NCBI GenBank assembly: GCA_022360175.1 | Contig: JAKSDI010000028.1 | Span: forward strand, 1 to 37,941 | Direction: 5' to 3' | DNA length: 37,941 nucleotides | Source of the DNA: Chitinophagales bacterium | Lineage (GTDB): Bacteria > Bacteroidota > Bacteroidia > Chitinophagales > Saprospiraceae | Part shown: positions 17,601 through 26,900 of the stretch, piece after piece | Layout: each line of letters starts with the position of its first letter | Position numbering within the stretch: position 1 is the first letter of the stretch | Position numbers and translations under genes: made by a program | The notes under the pieces: generated by a model | Database searches by the model: none | Seen by the model: the letters and a program-made list of their open reading frames with translations, nothing else | Told to the model about the DNA's origin: nothing

Positions 17601-20600
17601 ATCTTCTACAGATACCTGACAACGTATAACATCATTTGAGACTAGCAGTTCTAATGTTTCAGGAGCCTGAGTAGTTGCATAATAACCTCCTGCTACATCA
17701 TTTAATGCTAAGTGATAGGTGGTCTGTATTTCCGCTGGTTCGCTACTAGGTGTTAAGGTGAAACATTGATTATCTGTACTTCCAGCAGGGAAAGTAAGCG
17801 TCACAGGGCTAAAATCAGGGAAGTGTAAACTAGCATCTTCCGTAAAATCAACAACAACTGTTGTAGCCTCTGTTTCAGAAGGATTGGTAATGCCGACACA
17901 TATTTCTATCGAATTTCCAGCAAAAATGGAAGCATTTTCGGTAGCAAAGGACAAAGTAGTAGGTGGACAAGCCTTCTCTAACAAGAAATTGTCAAAGCGG
18001 GACCGGCCATCCCAAATTGTATGATCCGGCGAACCTTGTATAAAGATTACATAATCACCCGATGTTTGTACACTAAATGTATCAGACGTTATATCAACTC
18101 CAGGTTCACTATTCAGTTTGAGAGGAAGGATGTGCCCTTCGCTTACTACCGTAGCATTAGCAAAATCAGTTCCTACTAAAATATCTACTACCTTTTCAGC
18201 ATATCTGGTTTTGACATTCCAGCTTACCCGGTAGGTTTCACCTCCTTCAAGGTATTGGTTGAACCCAATTTGTCGATCATTGGCAATCCTTTTTCCACTC
18301 GCACAAGTATCAAAGACGGTCCCGGTTGCCCCTAAAACCTTAAGGTCAAATTGTCCGGAATACACCAGATTGGGTACATCAGAAAGATCAAGAGCTACAG
18401 CATCTGCAAAATCTTCAAAATAAATGGTGGAGAAACACCCCTCATCTATTATCTTTTCCACCTGTACTTGCAAACGATTATTTTCTCCTTCCTGAGCATC
18501 AGTGCCACCTGAGACATTGTCGATATTGAAGGTATAATTTTCAGGATCATTGGCGTTGGCTACTACAGGGACTGGTACATCCACGCAAATTGGTACGTCA
18601 CTTCCTGCAGGGAAGCTCAATTGCATAGGAGCAAAATTGGTAAAATGGGGGCTTTCTGCTCCAGTAAGCTCAAAAGTAGTTGCGGTAGTTGTAGAAGGAT
18701 TATCAATTGCTATACAAATAGTCATACTTTCTCCTTCAGTAGCAACTAATGGACTTGGATAGTCATAGTCTGCAAAATACACTTCGGTAGCCGTTGTAGG
18801 AGGAGGACAGGCTGCTATTTCTATAGCGTTTTCTGCTGTACATCCGTAAGTATCCGTTAAAGTCACACTATAGGTACCAGCTTCATCAACATAGATCGTG
18901 GGAGTGATCTGCCCTGTAGACCATAGCAAAGAACCAGATGGTAAGGTAGAAGAGTTAGCAGTGAGCGTAGTCAATTGATCTGGACAAGCAAAAGATTGAT
19001 CACTTGTAATCTCCACTTCTATATTTGCTGCAGGTAGGGTCTCCGTCGCTGTAATAATGCAACCAGAAGCAAGGGTAACGGTCACGCTATAGGTACCGGC
19101 ACTATTAACAAGGCTTGAAGGGCCGGTGCTTCCATTAGACCACATATAGCTAATAGGATTTCCTGACTCATCAGCATAACCCTCAAGAGAAGCAATAAGC
19201 GTTACTTCATCCTCTTCGCAGATATGTGGTTTAGTAAAGTTTATGGAAAATTCAACTCCAGAAAGGTCTTCTAAGGTATATTCAAACACTCCGCTACACT
19301 GTGTTGCTTCATTAGTAATGGTAACAGCATATGCTCCTGCTACTGAAGTGGTAATCGTTTTGGTTATAGCTCCTGTTGACCAACTGTATAAGAGTTGTTC
19401 GGTTCCGCCTATTCCATCCAATTCTAATGTCGCTACTGGATTTTCTGCACATAGGATAGGTACGTTTGAAACTATATTATAAGGCATATCAAGACTAGCT
19501 ACTTCAATATTGCCAACAGCAGAACAAGTCGTATTTAAATCTGCAACAGATACGGTATAATTACCTGGAGAAGATACCTGAATACTCTGCTGCGTACTGC
19601 CTTCCGACCATGAGTAAGCATAGTTACCGCTTCCTGAAATATGCTCCACACTTAGTTGAATCATATCTCCAAGGCAAATAGCAGGCTCTTCTGGCGTAAG
19701 ATTGATCTCAACACTAGGGTGAACCGTAACCAATACTTCATCTGTAAAAACATTGCCATACCCATCCGTCATAATAACGGTATAAAGCGTGGTTTCGTCA
19801 GGAGCAACCATTGGTTGTTGCGAGTAGTAATCATTATTTAAAATTCCTGTTTCAGGAAACCATTTAAAACAGTAATCTTCATCAAAACAATCTGATAGAT
19901 TTAATGAATCAGCATAATTAATGCCCAATTGTACCTGCTCCCCTGAACATATCTCAACATCTGAGCCAGCCCATGCACAGCTATCAAATTGAGTATCATC
20001 TTCTAAAGTAATTTTAACTAAATCTGGCTCTAAAATATTCGCCATAAATCCTCCCGAAGCATTTCTCAATATTAGCTGATAGCTTAAATTATCATCAGAT
20101 AATTCATTAGCACTAGAATAAAAAGTGACGCACTGCTGAGTTGTACTGTTGGCTGGGAAAGTTACAGTTTGGGCTGCACTGCCCGCAAAATGGGGTATTT
20201 GATTGCCCGTAAATGCAATTTCTACACTTGTAGGATGCTCGATGGAAGGATTCATTATATCTACGCATACTTCTACTGGTAAACCTTCCTCAGCAGCAAT
20301 GAAATCTTGTGAAAAGAACAATTGAGTATTTGGGCATCTTTCTTCCAGTCTAAAATAATCTAATCTTACGCTACCACGCTCTTCATTTTGTGATGCCAGC
20401 AAGAGGAAATATTTGCCAGTAGCAGGTACTGTGAAATATTCAAAATCCAAATCTGCACCCAATTGATTATTACTAATAACAGGTATAGTGCTTGGCTCTC
20501 CGATAGGGCTCGCCTGATTAATAGTGGCCCCCATCAAGAATTGAACCTGATGTGCTTTAGAAGTAGCTTTCCCATTCCAAACCACTCGATAAACCTTGTC

Positions 20601-23600
20601 TGCCTCAAGATGTTCCTGGAAACCAATATAATCACCATCCTCGATATCTCCTTCAGCGCAAAAATCTCCATAAATGCCCTGTGCACCATAGTTAGAGCGA
20701 ATAAATGCTCCGGATTGGACTAAATTAGGAATATTCGTCAAATAGATATTTGTATTGGAAAAATCTTGTGTACTTCCCGATTCCCAGCAGGAAGTACCAT
20801 CAATTACTTTTATTTTAGCGCTGTTCTGTTCACCAATAATAGTAGAGGTACCACCACTTACTTCTATAATCTCCAAACGATACTCTGTTCTATTATCCGC
20901 TATATCATTCCCTATGGTATTAATTTCGAAACATTGCTGCTGTGTATTACCAGCAGGGAAAACGATGGAAAAAGGCCCTTGCCCTGAGAAATGAGGATCA
21001 GCTCCATTTGTCCATTTTAGCAGAGCTGTGGTAGACTGGAAGGCAGAGGGGAAATCGATGTCTAAGCAAATAGTCGTACTTTCTCCCTCTATTACTTCCC
21101 ACGATGCTTCAGAGAAATAGACACTTGTAGGCTGGCATCGTCTTTCCAAAACCAAATCATCAAAGAATACAGGTTTGTTATAGTCGGGAGAATTATTGGT
21201 GTCTAAATTTTTTATTAAAAACATATAATCTCCAGCTTCTTCTACAGGCATGAAATCACTTGTAAACTCTTGCCATTCACTCGTCATCGTGAAGGATGAT
21301 CCAATAGGAGTAGCCGTATTTGCTCCTGTTCCAAACCAAATTTGTACCAAGCGATCACTCATGCCTTTCCATTTGAACCGGTATTCATAATTACCATCAG
21401 AATGAAACGATAAACCTATATATCCATCTCCCTGTAATATTCCTTTAACAGCAGGATCTCCATTTCCTGTTGCGCCTTCACTGCCTAGAAAAAAGTGCCC
21501 TGGCCCGGAAATGACTAAGTGATCAAGATTATCCAAAATGGGACTTGCTCCCGTGAAGTCTTCAGTAAAAAAGGCAGCCCACTCCATGCAATTATCCGGA
21601 GCACTATTATCTTGCACAACAAGCGTCAAACTAGAAGGACTAACTACTTCTACAGGATATTGGCCAAGCATGTTGGTCAACTCAAAGGAGTAAGACACAT
21701 CCCCGTCTAACAGTGGGCTACTGACTGTAGAAAGTGTAAAACATTGAGTAGTAGAGTTCCCTCCAGGAAATGAAAGCGTTTGATTAGAGAAATCACTCAA
21801 ATGAGGAGATTGGTTGCCAACTAATGCTACTTCGGTAGTAGTAATATCAGTCGGATGAGGATTATTGATTTGGACACAAATTTGAGTTTCCCCTCCTTCT
21901 TCAATAGTAATTAATGAATCGGTAAAAGACAACTCAATTGGTGGCCCAGCATAGCAACCTTTTTCCAAAACCAGATCATCGACTTTTATGCTGCCCTGGA
22001 AAGAGCTATTGGGTGTTTTTTGGAGATATATAACATAATTACCTGCCGTTTCAACAAAGAATGATTCACTTGTAATAACAGTTCCTAATCCAGTAGGAGA
22101 GATTATAGGAATTTGATACGGCCCGCTTATTTCAGTGGCATTAGCTACATCACTCCCTAAGAAAACATTCATTTCTTTGACTGAATTACTCCCTTTAGCA
22201 TTCCATATTAATCGATATGCTTCATTCGCTTCTAATTCAACATTGAGGCCTATATAACTGGAATACCCCTGATTGTCAATAGCGCACAGATCACTGCTAG
22301 TACCTGTGGCGCCGTATATGCCAAGACTATATCCATGACTAATGATATTGCTTAAGTCTGAAAAATTGCTTTTGACTCCATCATTGAAATCTTGAGACAT
22401 TTCATAAGCCCAGCATGGGGAAGTATCGATATAGGGGGTTACATTTATGGATAAATTGCTGGGATCAATGAGCGTTACTCCCTGCTCATTTTGCAGGTTA
22501 AGAGTATAAGATACTGCGTCTCCTTCAGATGCAAATGGAATAGTTATAGAGTGGCAAACTTCTGTTTCACCCGCTGGAATTGCGAAGTCAATAGTAGGCA
22601 GACTTATGAAATGTGGATTTGGGCTACCTACTACTCCCAACTGAACGGAAGCATTACTAGTTGGTGCTTCAGTAGTAGCGATGCAAATATCTACATTCTG
22701 CCCCTCCGTAACATCTATATTTGTCGCTGAAGAAATAAATACTCCTGGCTGATTCAATCCCTCTACAACAACTTCCGTATAACTGATAGTACCTATCTGA
22801 ACAGGATGCACTCCAGTAGGATTAGACAAAATAAAATCATAGCTTATTTCATCAAAATTAGTAGCAGTAAGAGGAATGTTTAATTCAAAACATTCAGTGG
22901 CGCTGCTACCCGCAGGAAAGACCAACTCGACAGGTTCATAATCAGGAAAATGAGGGAGCACATTGTCCAATATATCTACTTCTACGCTTGTCGGATTAGT
23001 AGCAGAAGGATCACTAATCTCTACACATATATCCACACTTGCTCCTTCCACTGTAAACTGTCCCCAGGTGGAAAATGATAAAGTAGTTGGACTTAGCGCC
23101 CTTCTTTGAAGATGAAAATAGTCCAGCTTTTCAAAGTTACCATCAGCGTATATCGAATCGGCCTGAACAGGGTCATCAAACAACAAAACAACATTATAGG
23201 ATCCGCCAGATGAAACGACAAAAGGATCACTTATGATTGCAATGCCGGGATAGCACTTTAGCTTAAAACCTTCAAGTGGATTATATACAATTGTTTGATG
23301 TGGACCACTAACCTGAGTGAGGTTTGATAAATTTTCACCTATCATATAACGAATATCTGAGCCTTCATAGGTTACTACATCCCATAAAATACGATATTCA
23401 TAGCCCTCTTCAAGGGTGGTATAAAACCCAATACCAGTATCATCAGAAGAAGAACTCCCGGTATCTACGTTAAATGCAACAGATTTATCATAGCTACCAT
23501 TGTCTTTCGGACAACTTACTAATAAAGTGTTCTGATTTCCTACCAACACTAAATTTTCAATATCATCTATTGAAGTTTCAGAATCAAAATCTTGATAATA

Positions 23601-23687
23601 AACGGTTTCCCAATTTTGAGTCCATGATATAAAAGGAATAAAAATAACAAGAGCTATTCCTAAAAGATAGTGTAAATAGGTACTCAT
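11613..23687 (-). CDS. Giant secreted polymorphic toxin: adhesin modules, HEXXH, Hint and WHH nuclease
   Basis: A 4024-aa protein with a signal peptide (about 1-23). Residues about 24-2020 are modular. Five jelly-roll-like modules (start QDF, middle G..YL...YR..W, end Cys) alternate with seven Calx-beta-like modules (EG...ICV.I..P, LHFP..FPAG...QCF). Between 1238 and 1630 lies a tandem of PKD/SprB-like Ig repeats (Y.WS.G.....I.V...G.Y.V.VT). A HEXXH motif (HEIGH, 2490-2494) with downstream LMDYS suggests a zinc protease. Helical and hydrophobic segments (about 3197-3260) lead to a Hint domain, C3585 (GGCFTAGTPI) to H3717-N3718 (LVHN). After T3719 comes a toxin with KYGFPHFED, ADFDRSND, W3972-H3973-H3974 and SHSGG (H4001), the signature of HNH/EndoVII WHH nucleases. 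Autocleavage by Hint should free a 306-aa DNase. No T9SS sorting domain is present, so the export route is open. Confidence 0.9.
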   Translation of the reverse strand: MSTYLHYLLGIALVIFIPFISWTQNWETVYYQDFDSETSIDDIENLVLVGNQNTLLVSCPKDNGSYDKSVAFNVDTGSSSSDDTGIGFYTTLEEGYEYRILWDVVTYEGSDIRYMIGENLSNLTQVSGPHQTIVYNPLEGFKLKCYPGIAIISDPFVVSSGGSYNVVLLFDDPVQADSIYADGNFEKLDYFHLQRRALSPTTLSFSTWGQFTVEGASVDICVEISDPSATNPTSVEVDILDNVLPHFPDYEPVELVFPAGSSATECFELNIPLTATNFDEISYDFILSNPTGVHPVQIGTISYTEVVVEGLNQPGVFISSATNIDVTEGQNVDICIATTEAPTSNASVQLGVVGSPNPHFISLPTIDFAIPAGETEVCHSITIPFASEGDAVSYTLNLQNEQGVTLIDPSNLSINVTPYIDTSPCWAYEMSQDFNDGVKSNFSDLSNIISHGYSLGIYGATGTSSDLCAIDNQGYSSYIGLNVELEANEAYRLIWNAKGSNSVKEMNVFLGSDVANATEISGPYQIPIISPTGLGTVITSESFFVETAGNYVIYLQKTPNSSFQGSIKVDDLVLEKGCYAGPPIELSFTDSLITIEEGGETQICVQINNPHPTDITTTEVALVGNQSPHLSDFSNQTLSFPGGNSTTQCFTLSTVSSPLLDGDVSYSFELTNMLGQYPVEVVSPSSLTLVVQDNSAPDNCMEWAAFFTEDFTGASPILDNLDHLVISGPGHFFLGSEGATGNGDPAVKGILQGDGYIGLSFHSDGNYEYRFKWKGMSDRLVQIWFGTGANTATPIGSSFTMTSEWQEFTSDFMPVEEAGDYMFLIKNLDTNNSPDYNKPVFFDDLVLERRCQPTSVYFSEASWEVIEGESTTICLDIDFPSAFQSTTALLKWTNGADPHFSGQGPFSIVFPAGNTQQQCFEINTIGNDIADNRTEYRLEIIEVSGGTSTIIGEQNSAKIKVIDGTSCWESGSTQDFSNTNIYLTNIPNLVQSGAFIRSNYGAQGIYGDFCAEGDIEDGDYIGFQEHLEADKVYRVVWNGKATSKAHQVQFLMGATINQASPIGEPSTIPVISNNQLGADLDFEYFTVPATGKYFLLLASQNEERGSVRLDYFRLEERCPNTQLFFSQDFIAAEEGLPVEVCVDIMNPSIEHPTSVEIAFTGNQIPHFAGSAAQTVTFPANSTTQQCVTFYSSANELSDDNLSYQLILRNASGGFMANILEPDLVKITLEDDTQFDSCAWAGSDVEICSGEQVQLGINYADSLNLSDCFDEDYCFKWFPETGILNNDYYSQQPMVAPDETTLYTVIMTDGYGNVFTDEVLVTVHPSVEINLTPEEPAICLGDMIQLSVEHISGSGNYAYSWSEGSTQQSIQVSSPGNYTVSVADLNTTCSAVGNIEVASLDMPYNIVSNVPILCAENPVATLELDGIGGTEQLLYSWSTGAITKTITTSVAGAYAVTITNEATQCSGVFEYTLEDLSGVEFSINFTKPHICEEDEVTLIASLEGYADESGNPISYMWSNGSTGPSSLVNSAGTYSVTVTLASGCIITATETLPAANIEVEITSDQSFACPDQLTTLTANSSTLPSGSLLWSTGQITPTIYVDEAGTYSVTLTDTYGCTAENAIEIAACPPPTTATEVYFADYDYPSPLVATEGESMTICIAIDNPSTTTATTFELTGAESPHFTNFAPMQLSFPAGSDVPICVDVPVPVVANANDPENYTFNIDNVSGGTDAQEGENNRLQVQVEKIIDEGCFSTIYFEDFADAVALDLSDVPNLVYSGQFDLKVLGATGTVFDTCASGKRIANDRQIGFNQYLEGGETYRVSWNVKTRYAEKVVDILVGTDFANATVVSEGHILPLKLNSEPGVDITSDTFSVQTSGDYVIFIQGSPDHTIWDGRSRFDNFLLEKACPPTTLSFATENASIFAGNSIEICVGITNPSETEATTVVVDFTEDASLHFPDFSPVTLTFPAGSTDNQCFTLTPSSEPAEIQTTYHLALNDVAGGYYATTQAPETLELLVSNDVIRCQVSVEDLEYVCGADNTVILSDVPLITHMDVGDSFLAGDFKVEVTEIRGNDYFNGKGKIVIPYVEYIHVDVEIINIRVNENCQMVEGEVEVIGVTSPVVADILNTLEDLDEVLDVISEVFEVINEAIGASDELNNVLSDDWNILEGSGPIEEEYPYLPSSLLDQLDDALLCYLYNIPNFEECNEQLNQAVDDLVTAINELFEADYAIHFKAFPEQAYGFDELQHAEMQEHYNQLTVAGSLYDVPWKSVLAQTGADNVLLTIPHSELPDDLIFENNNMDPISHFNYNGEVQLIVNGLEDGETYQIYPVQIKEDEDGNEVKKYAGKLNVISYEEYEEEVEVVLVPVNGVISISEEERQEIETILRNTYKGAVASAINVTVNGNLDIPEDFDNVLDATGSEFYTVYNSEMSRINRKFKRAYDYDRDKYYIFLVQNSEGNSIAGFMPRGKSFGYVITSQHSSTAELSETIAHEIGHGAFLLKHTFEEFSLASHSTDHLMDYSEGSHLTKYEWDLIHNPNFHIPLFDSDEDAAYITINNIKEVLSESGYITTSDGIDYVTFVSNTGVPINIEIDKLQSIEIATGGDLYGNGPNFTLSEFVPIGTLSSFTIRESETESNTISYYNCSEGDYWTILDLNEVTGQINCSGGTYQNPELENIIPVVLRHSRNGEEDILHYVPITDMGILFPANTGNIIAYDYFLPSFFDIASRQVKHGANTVVVDFDNIKLHVAFAQVQYKEFLDSNFGGIDYTDMQSFYLSGLAVLVSHMHYGYQDYCAPTETERNLGLRMAADYQGDLELEISTNGTLTSAQNPLYGSIAESMIETIYDANYYIESGLSKQEIASKIVALLYRGERVERYNDIIQSMNASSVDQADQIVADFFNPSTSLFPCEFDYLLFPDYEVLKLVLSRYVLSTHYDKTNNVYGETIYTNDVVVGLNEEWIFLKLLNKIPEEYYNDFLINLLATPIPETGQYYWAKIFALIDNDLSDSNGEKLLTWVLNAYEYIIQDENNSSPIKSAYDDLVQDIANIHSASTEHLENNGADMMNKLPVTAYNYTPLLNRINYLNALSCVAGNGINSSYFCNNILEDTEITDVVPETNLVGIQTGKVKAYQRNKHLWSVVETHEELTIIKDPFEPIILDEKSTYAIAKKLLNDDQENFTIVPAVSLYYLEENARSQTAQDALFTTVDVAILATPIGHLKGISRTLAYIDKASSALGIAGQYYQGEDPTSGVGIAFNALSAVLGLTDLTVGSFVSRTEAGTKIKKAHAASDINETQIVDKYEHLLGVVDAIAEEAGGGWLRPGSGAGGLEYPDDLRQSIGDALLRHINDYENIRPGSVDRARINSAINKLGIGDLGGIQTELIEALRSIGIPESDLPGFVVSNAVPPGLREELKDFLLADHTNHLRNFHDSFDPSLNHNLVIAWVFLKQQNATDALSDFRYMLRLLEDMRKYDGFTEFLEQGENLSIWTKFNSVLGGTNKQIAEWIESLWKRGQNGLDVDPPNGTDGVIVKYEGDEILEVNTDAVDYNSYDELGNSIEADEIKLVSDDGSHAIGHRADTGKSCFKNGGCFTAGTPIQIPGGTMPIQNIDVGDFVVAFDTEKQDTVIAKVKSVIEKTWYELREIVVGQDTIYSTEDHPFYIPSLSRYIPADSLRKGMKLLTLAGALAVVQNVAAFDTTVQVYNFEVETHHNYFVGEEGFLVHNTEGPCFLAQAGLKELDSAWDRIDDAFPEPPFTFIEKQRIRSDLNADLKATLGAGDDSLLKFFRGVNPPVPPGQDLVDVQISRVRAWKSMSDLPASKAWVKTNVDILEKAAGLTPAKQVAFKEYYSKLKLPSDRPSPPPFVVSKEIRISENPNASSVTVTVRYDKYGFPHFEDHMSLTNPKSDYKFFANDLNGGKADFDRSNDMVAQNKGFVKDGNGNYNTNSEGWLETNDYKWRPYDQNFFLKDPNGDWVKHTWHHYQDGETLLAIPSRIHSTGESGVTGFSHSGGKSAITSNPDLKKVFDGIDLN

Positions 23688-23709
23688 AATATCGAGTTTT
23701 CTTTTAATA

Positions 23710-23754
23710 AGTTGTCTAAAGCTTTTTACCAGTAAGGGAAAACTTCAGACAACT
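23710..23754 (-). promoter_or_regulatory. Inverted repeat in the toxin 5' leader
   Basis: AGTTGTCTAAAG (23710-23721) and CTTCAGACAACT (23743-23754) pair over 12 positions with one wobble and a 21-nt loop. It begins 23 nt upstream of the toxin start codon, so it would form a large hairpin in the toxin mRNA leader or serve as an operator. Confidence 0.45.
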
Positions 23755-23793
23755 TCTCATTGAGTAATATGAGCTCGCAAATTAAAATTGGGG

Positions 23794-23812
23794 AGTCTCA
23801 AAATTTGAGACT
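23794..23812. promoter_or_regulatory. 19-bp perfect palindrome between divergent genes (operator candidate)
   Basis: AGTCTCAAAATTTGAGACT has 9-bp arms around a single central base. It sits in the 215-bp spacer between the toxin gene and the divergent operon. On each strand it supplies a TTTG 13-14 nt from a -7-like box (TACTTTTG at 23822 for the operon; a 7/8 match TTAATTTG at 23785-23778 for the toxin). A shared regulator site is the simplest reading. Confidence 0.5.
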
Positions 23813-23821
23813 GGCCGCATT

Positions 23822-23829
23822 TACTTTTG
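23822..23829 (+). promoter_or_regulatory. Probable -7 box of the divergent operon
   Basis: TACTTTTG matches TAnnTTTG exactly, 73 nt before the ATG at 23903. The only TTTG upstream (in the palindrome) is 14 nt away, shorter than the usual spacing, so activation or an unusual promoter is possible. Confidence 0.4.
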
Positions 23830-23902
23830 CTTTTGTAAGAATTGTTAAGGCTTGAGATAAAGCCTGCGGCAAAGCATTTTATAGTCTGTAAAAAAGAATG
23901 CA

Positions 23903-26900
23903 ATGGCTAGAATTTATACTCGATATTTTAGTTTACTCTATGTTTTCATGTTGTTCAGTGGCTTCCTTTTGGCCAATACTGAAGAAGATTCTAGTCTGGT
24001 AAAACTGCTGCCCTCCATTATTGAAAAGGAAATTTCTTCCATGTATAAGCCATTAAAAAATGGCAAACATCCTTCAGAATATCAGTTTGCGATTGCCAAT
24101 CCAACAGCTCATCAAATCAAAGCCTGGATGGATGGCAATTATGACTCATTGCAAGGTGTTTTTAGTGAGAATGGCGGGAATAAAAAAGGGAATTTCTTTA
24201 GCAATACGCTAGAGCAAATTGGTAAAGCTCAGGAGGTAATTGATGAAATTTTGGATAAAGGCAATTTTTGCGACCAGTTCGATGGCAATAGCTTAGTTCA
24301 GTTACCTGTTGGAAAAAGAGCTGATTTAGGAGATGGTACCTATGTTATTGTGGGGATCAATGCAATAACGCTCTATCCTACCCATTCTGAGTTAAATGTC
24401 TATGCGAAAGTCGAAACTCCAAAAATGCTCGATCCCATTTATTTTGGTTCTCCAGACATTCACTTTTCTTATAGCGGCGGAGTAGAGGTAGGTTCATTGG
24501 GCCTACTAGGAAATATTAGGTCGAGAATAATGGAAGCCGTAGCCCTTTTAGAGTTTCAAGGAGCCGTTGTATTGAATGATGAATTTGTTGAAACAGAAGG
24601 TACTTACGTTAAATTTGATTGTGATGGATTAAAAGAATTCAATCTGGATGTAGATTTAGTGTTCAATAAAGATGTTATCAGGCCTGTGCCGGCACCTCCA
24701 GAGGAAGGGGAAGAGGAAAATACGGAAGATCAATCACCTAATACTCCTACAAATGATGAGGTAAGAGCAGAATTAGAAATAAACGTCAATGACACAGAAA
24801 CCGGGATGAATGATATTTTAGTTTCTATCGATTTTGACCAACCTTTTATCGTCCCACAATTTGAAGATGTCATTTTTACAGCAGATGAAATCATATTCGA
24901 TTTTAGCGAGAGTAGGCATGATGCAGACTTAACATTTCCTGTGTCGGGTTATACGCCCAATTTAATTACTCAGGAACTGTGGCAAGGCGTTTACATCAAA
25001 CAACTAAGTGTAGAGCTCCCAAAGCAAATAGTTCAGGAAGAAAATTTCACTTTAGGCCCTGAGCAGATAAACATTCAGGACGTAGTCATTGACCAAACTG
25101 GTTTTACAGGGCAAGTGTTTATGGCACCTGTATTTTCGCTTGGGAATAAAAATATGAGCGGATGGTATTTTTCCATTGATGAAATGGATTTGCGATTCTT
25201 CCAAAGCGATTTAGCGAGCTTCGAATTTGAAGGAGATATAAGTATTCCTTTGTTGAATAGCAATAATAGTGATACTCCTGACGAATCTTCTGCAATGCCT
25301 TATATGGCTGCTTTCGATTTGGAAAATGACATCTATCAATTCTCAACTACTCCTTTCACAGAAGATAAAGTATATGAATCCGGGATGCTCAATGCGACTA
25401 TAACTTTGCACCCCACTTCAAATATTCACGTCACCTATGAAGATGGAGAAGGCTTTGAAGTTGTGGCTACTTTAAGTGGAGATATAGAAATTGATTCCCC
25501 AGTTGGTAATGGAGGGGGAACTTTTAGTGTTTCAGGAGGAACTTTTGAAAACCTCCAAATTGCCAACAAGGGAGGTTTTATCCGTGATGCAGGCAATTGG
25601 GGCATTGAAGACATCGTAGTAGACTTACACAATTTTGACTTAACGGTTGCCCATATCGGTATGCAGGAAGGAGACGCTTCAGATGAAGCTTTTCTCTTTT
25701 TCTTCGCCTCTCTGAATATTGGTGGGGATTCAGGTAGTACAAGTTCAGAAAATAGCATGGCAATAACGGCTGAAGGAGGCTTTAGAATTGCCGGTAAAAT
25801 TGAAACATTAGAAGATGGAGGACAGAAGTGGCGATATGATCGCTTTTTAGTAGATGCATTATTTATAGATGTTGAAAATGATGATTTTAAATTTAGTGGC
25901 CATGTCATTTTCTTTGAAGAAATGGAGGAATTTGGAAGCGGTTTTCAGGGAAAGTTGAGGCTTGTCTTCAAAAAATTAGATTCAGAAACAGGCATCGAAG
26001 CAATGGGCATATTTGGAAATACGGGAGAATACCGATATTTCCTAGTAGACGTCTTAGCTCGCTTTAATGTTGAAAGCTTTACCATAGGTGGTTTAAATGT
26101 CCGGGGGATTGGCGGTGGAGTGTACGTCAATATGCGGCCGGGTAACATTATCAGTAATTTTGGAAGTGTTGAGATAGGAGACCAATTACCGGATTATTCT
26201 TCCAGTGCATATGATGAATATAAGGCGGCACTAGAGGCTCGCCTGGGACAAAGTTTATCTGGGATCCTCTACACACCAGATAATTCCGTAAAACTAGGAG
26301 TCAATGCAGGTATCGTCCTGGCCACTCCATCAAACGAAGAAATATTCAATGCCAATGTAAGGCTCTTTATGGAGTTTAATAATAGCGGAGGGCTCAACCA
26401 AATAGGCATAAGGGGCTTTGCCAATGTAATGGCACCGATTAGTTGGACAGGGCCTTCCTGTACAGGGCTTTCACTTTACTTAGAAATGATGTATCAGAAT
26501 GGCACTGCTACAGAAACCGGAGAAGGAAGATTCACCGCCAGAGCGCTAACCTTTGTTAATTTCCGATTTATAAAAGGTGGTGCCCCTCTGCCTACTAATT
26601 TACCCTTCTCAACAGATGAGTGTGACGAATTATACTATGCAGGAGGTGTGGATATCCTAATTTCCAGAGAAGATTGGTATATAAACATAGGCATTCCAAA
26701 TCCTAATGATGAAGACATGCCATTTCCTGGTGGCCCTATAGCTATAGATCTTGGAATTTCAGGGCTTACCGTTGGTATTAGTACTTATTTTGATGTAGGG
26801 ACCAACATCCCTCCTTTCCCAGGTTTACCAGAAGATGTGGAATCATTATCTGGCTTTAGCAACCTCATTCAAGATGAAAATACCAGGGCAACTGGCAAGG

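Noticed and set aside
11613-23687. RHS or Tc-type toxin shell
   Set aside because: No YD-type repeats or RHS core motif; the carrier is made of Calx-beta-like, jelly-roll-like and PKD-like modules.
25435-25908. 157-codon minus-strand ORF
   Set aside because: Lies wholly inside the 1691-codon gene on the opposite strand; its composition follows from antisense reading.
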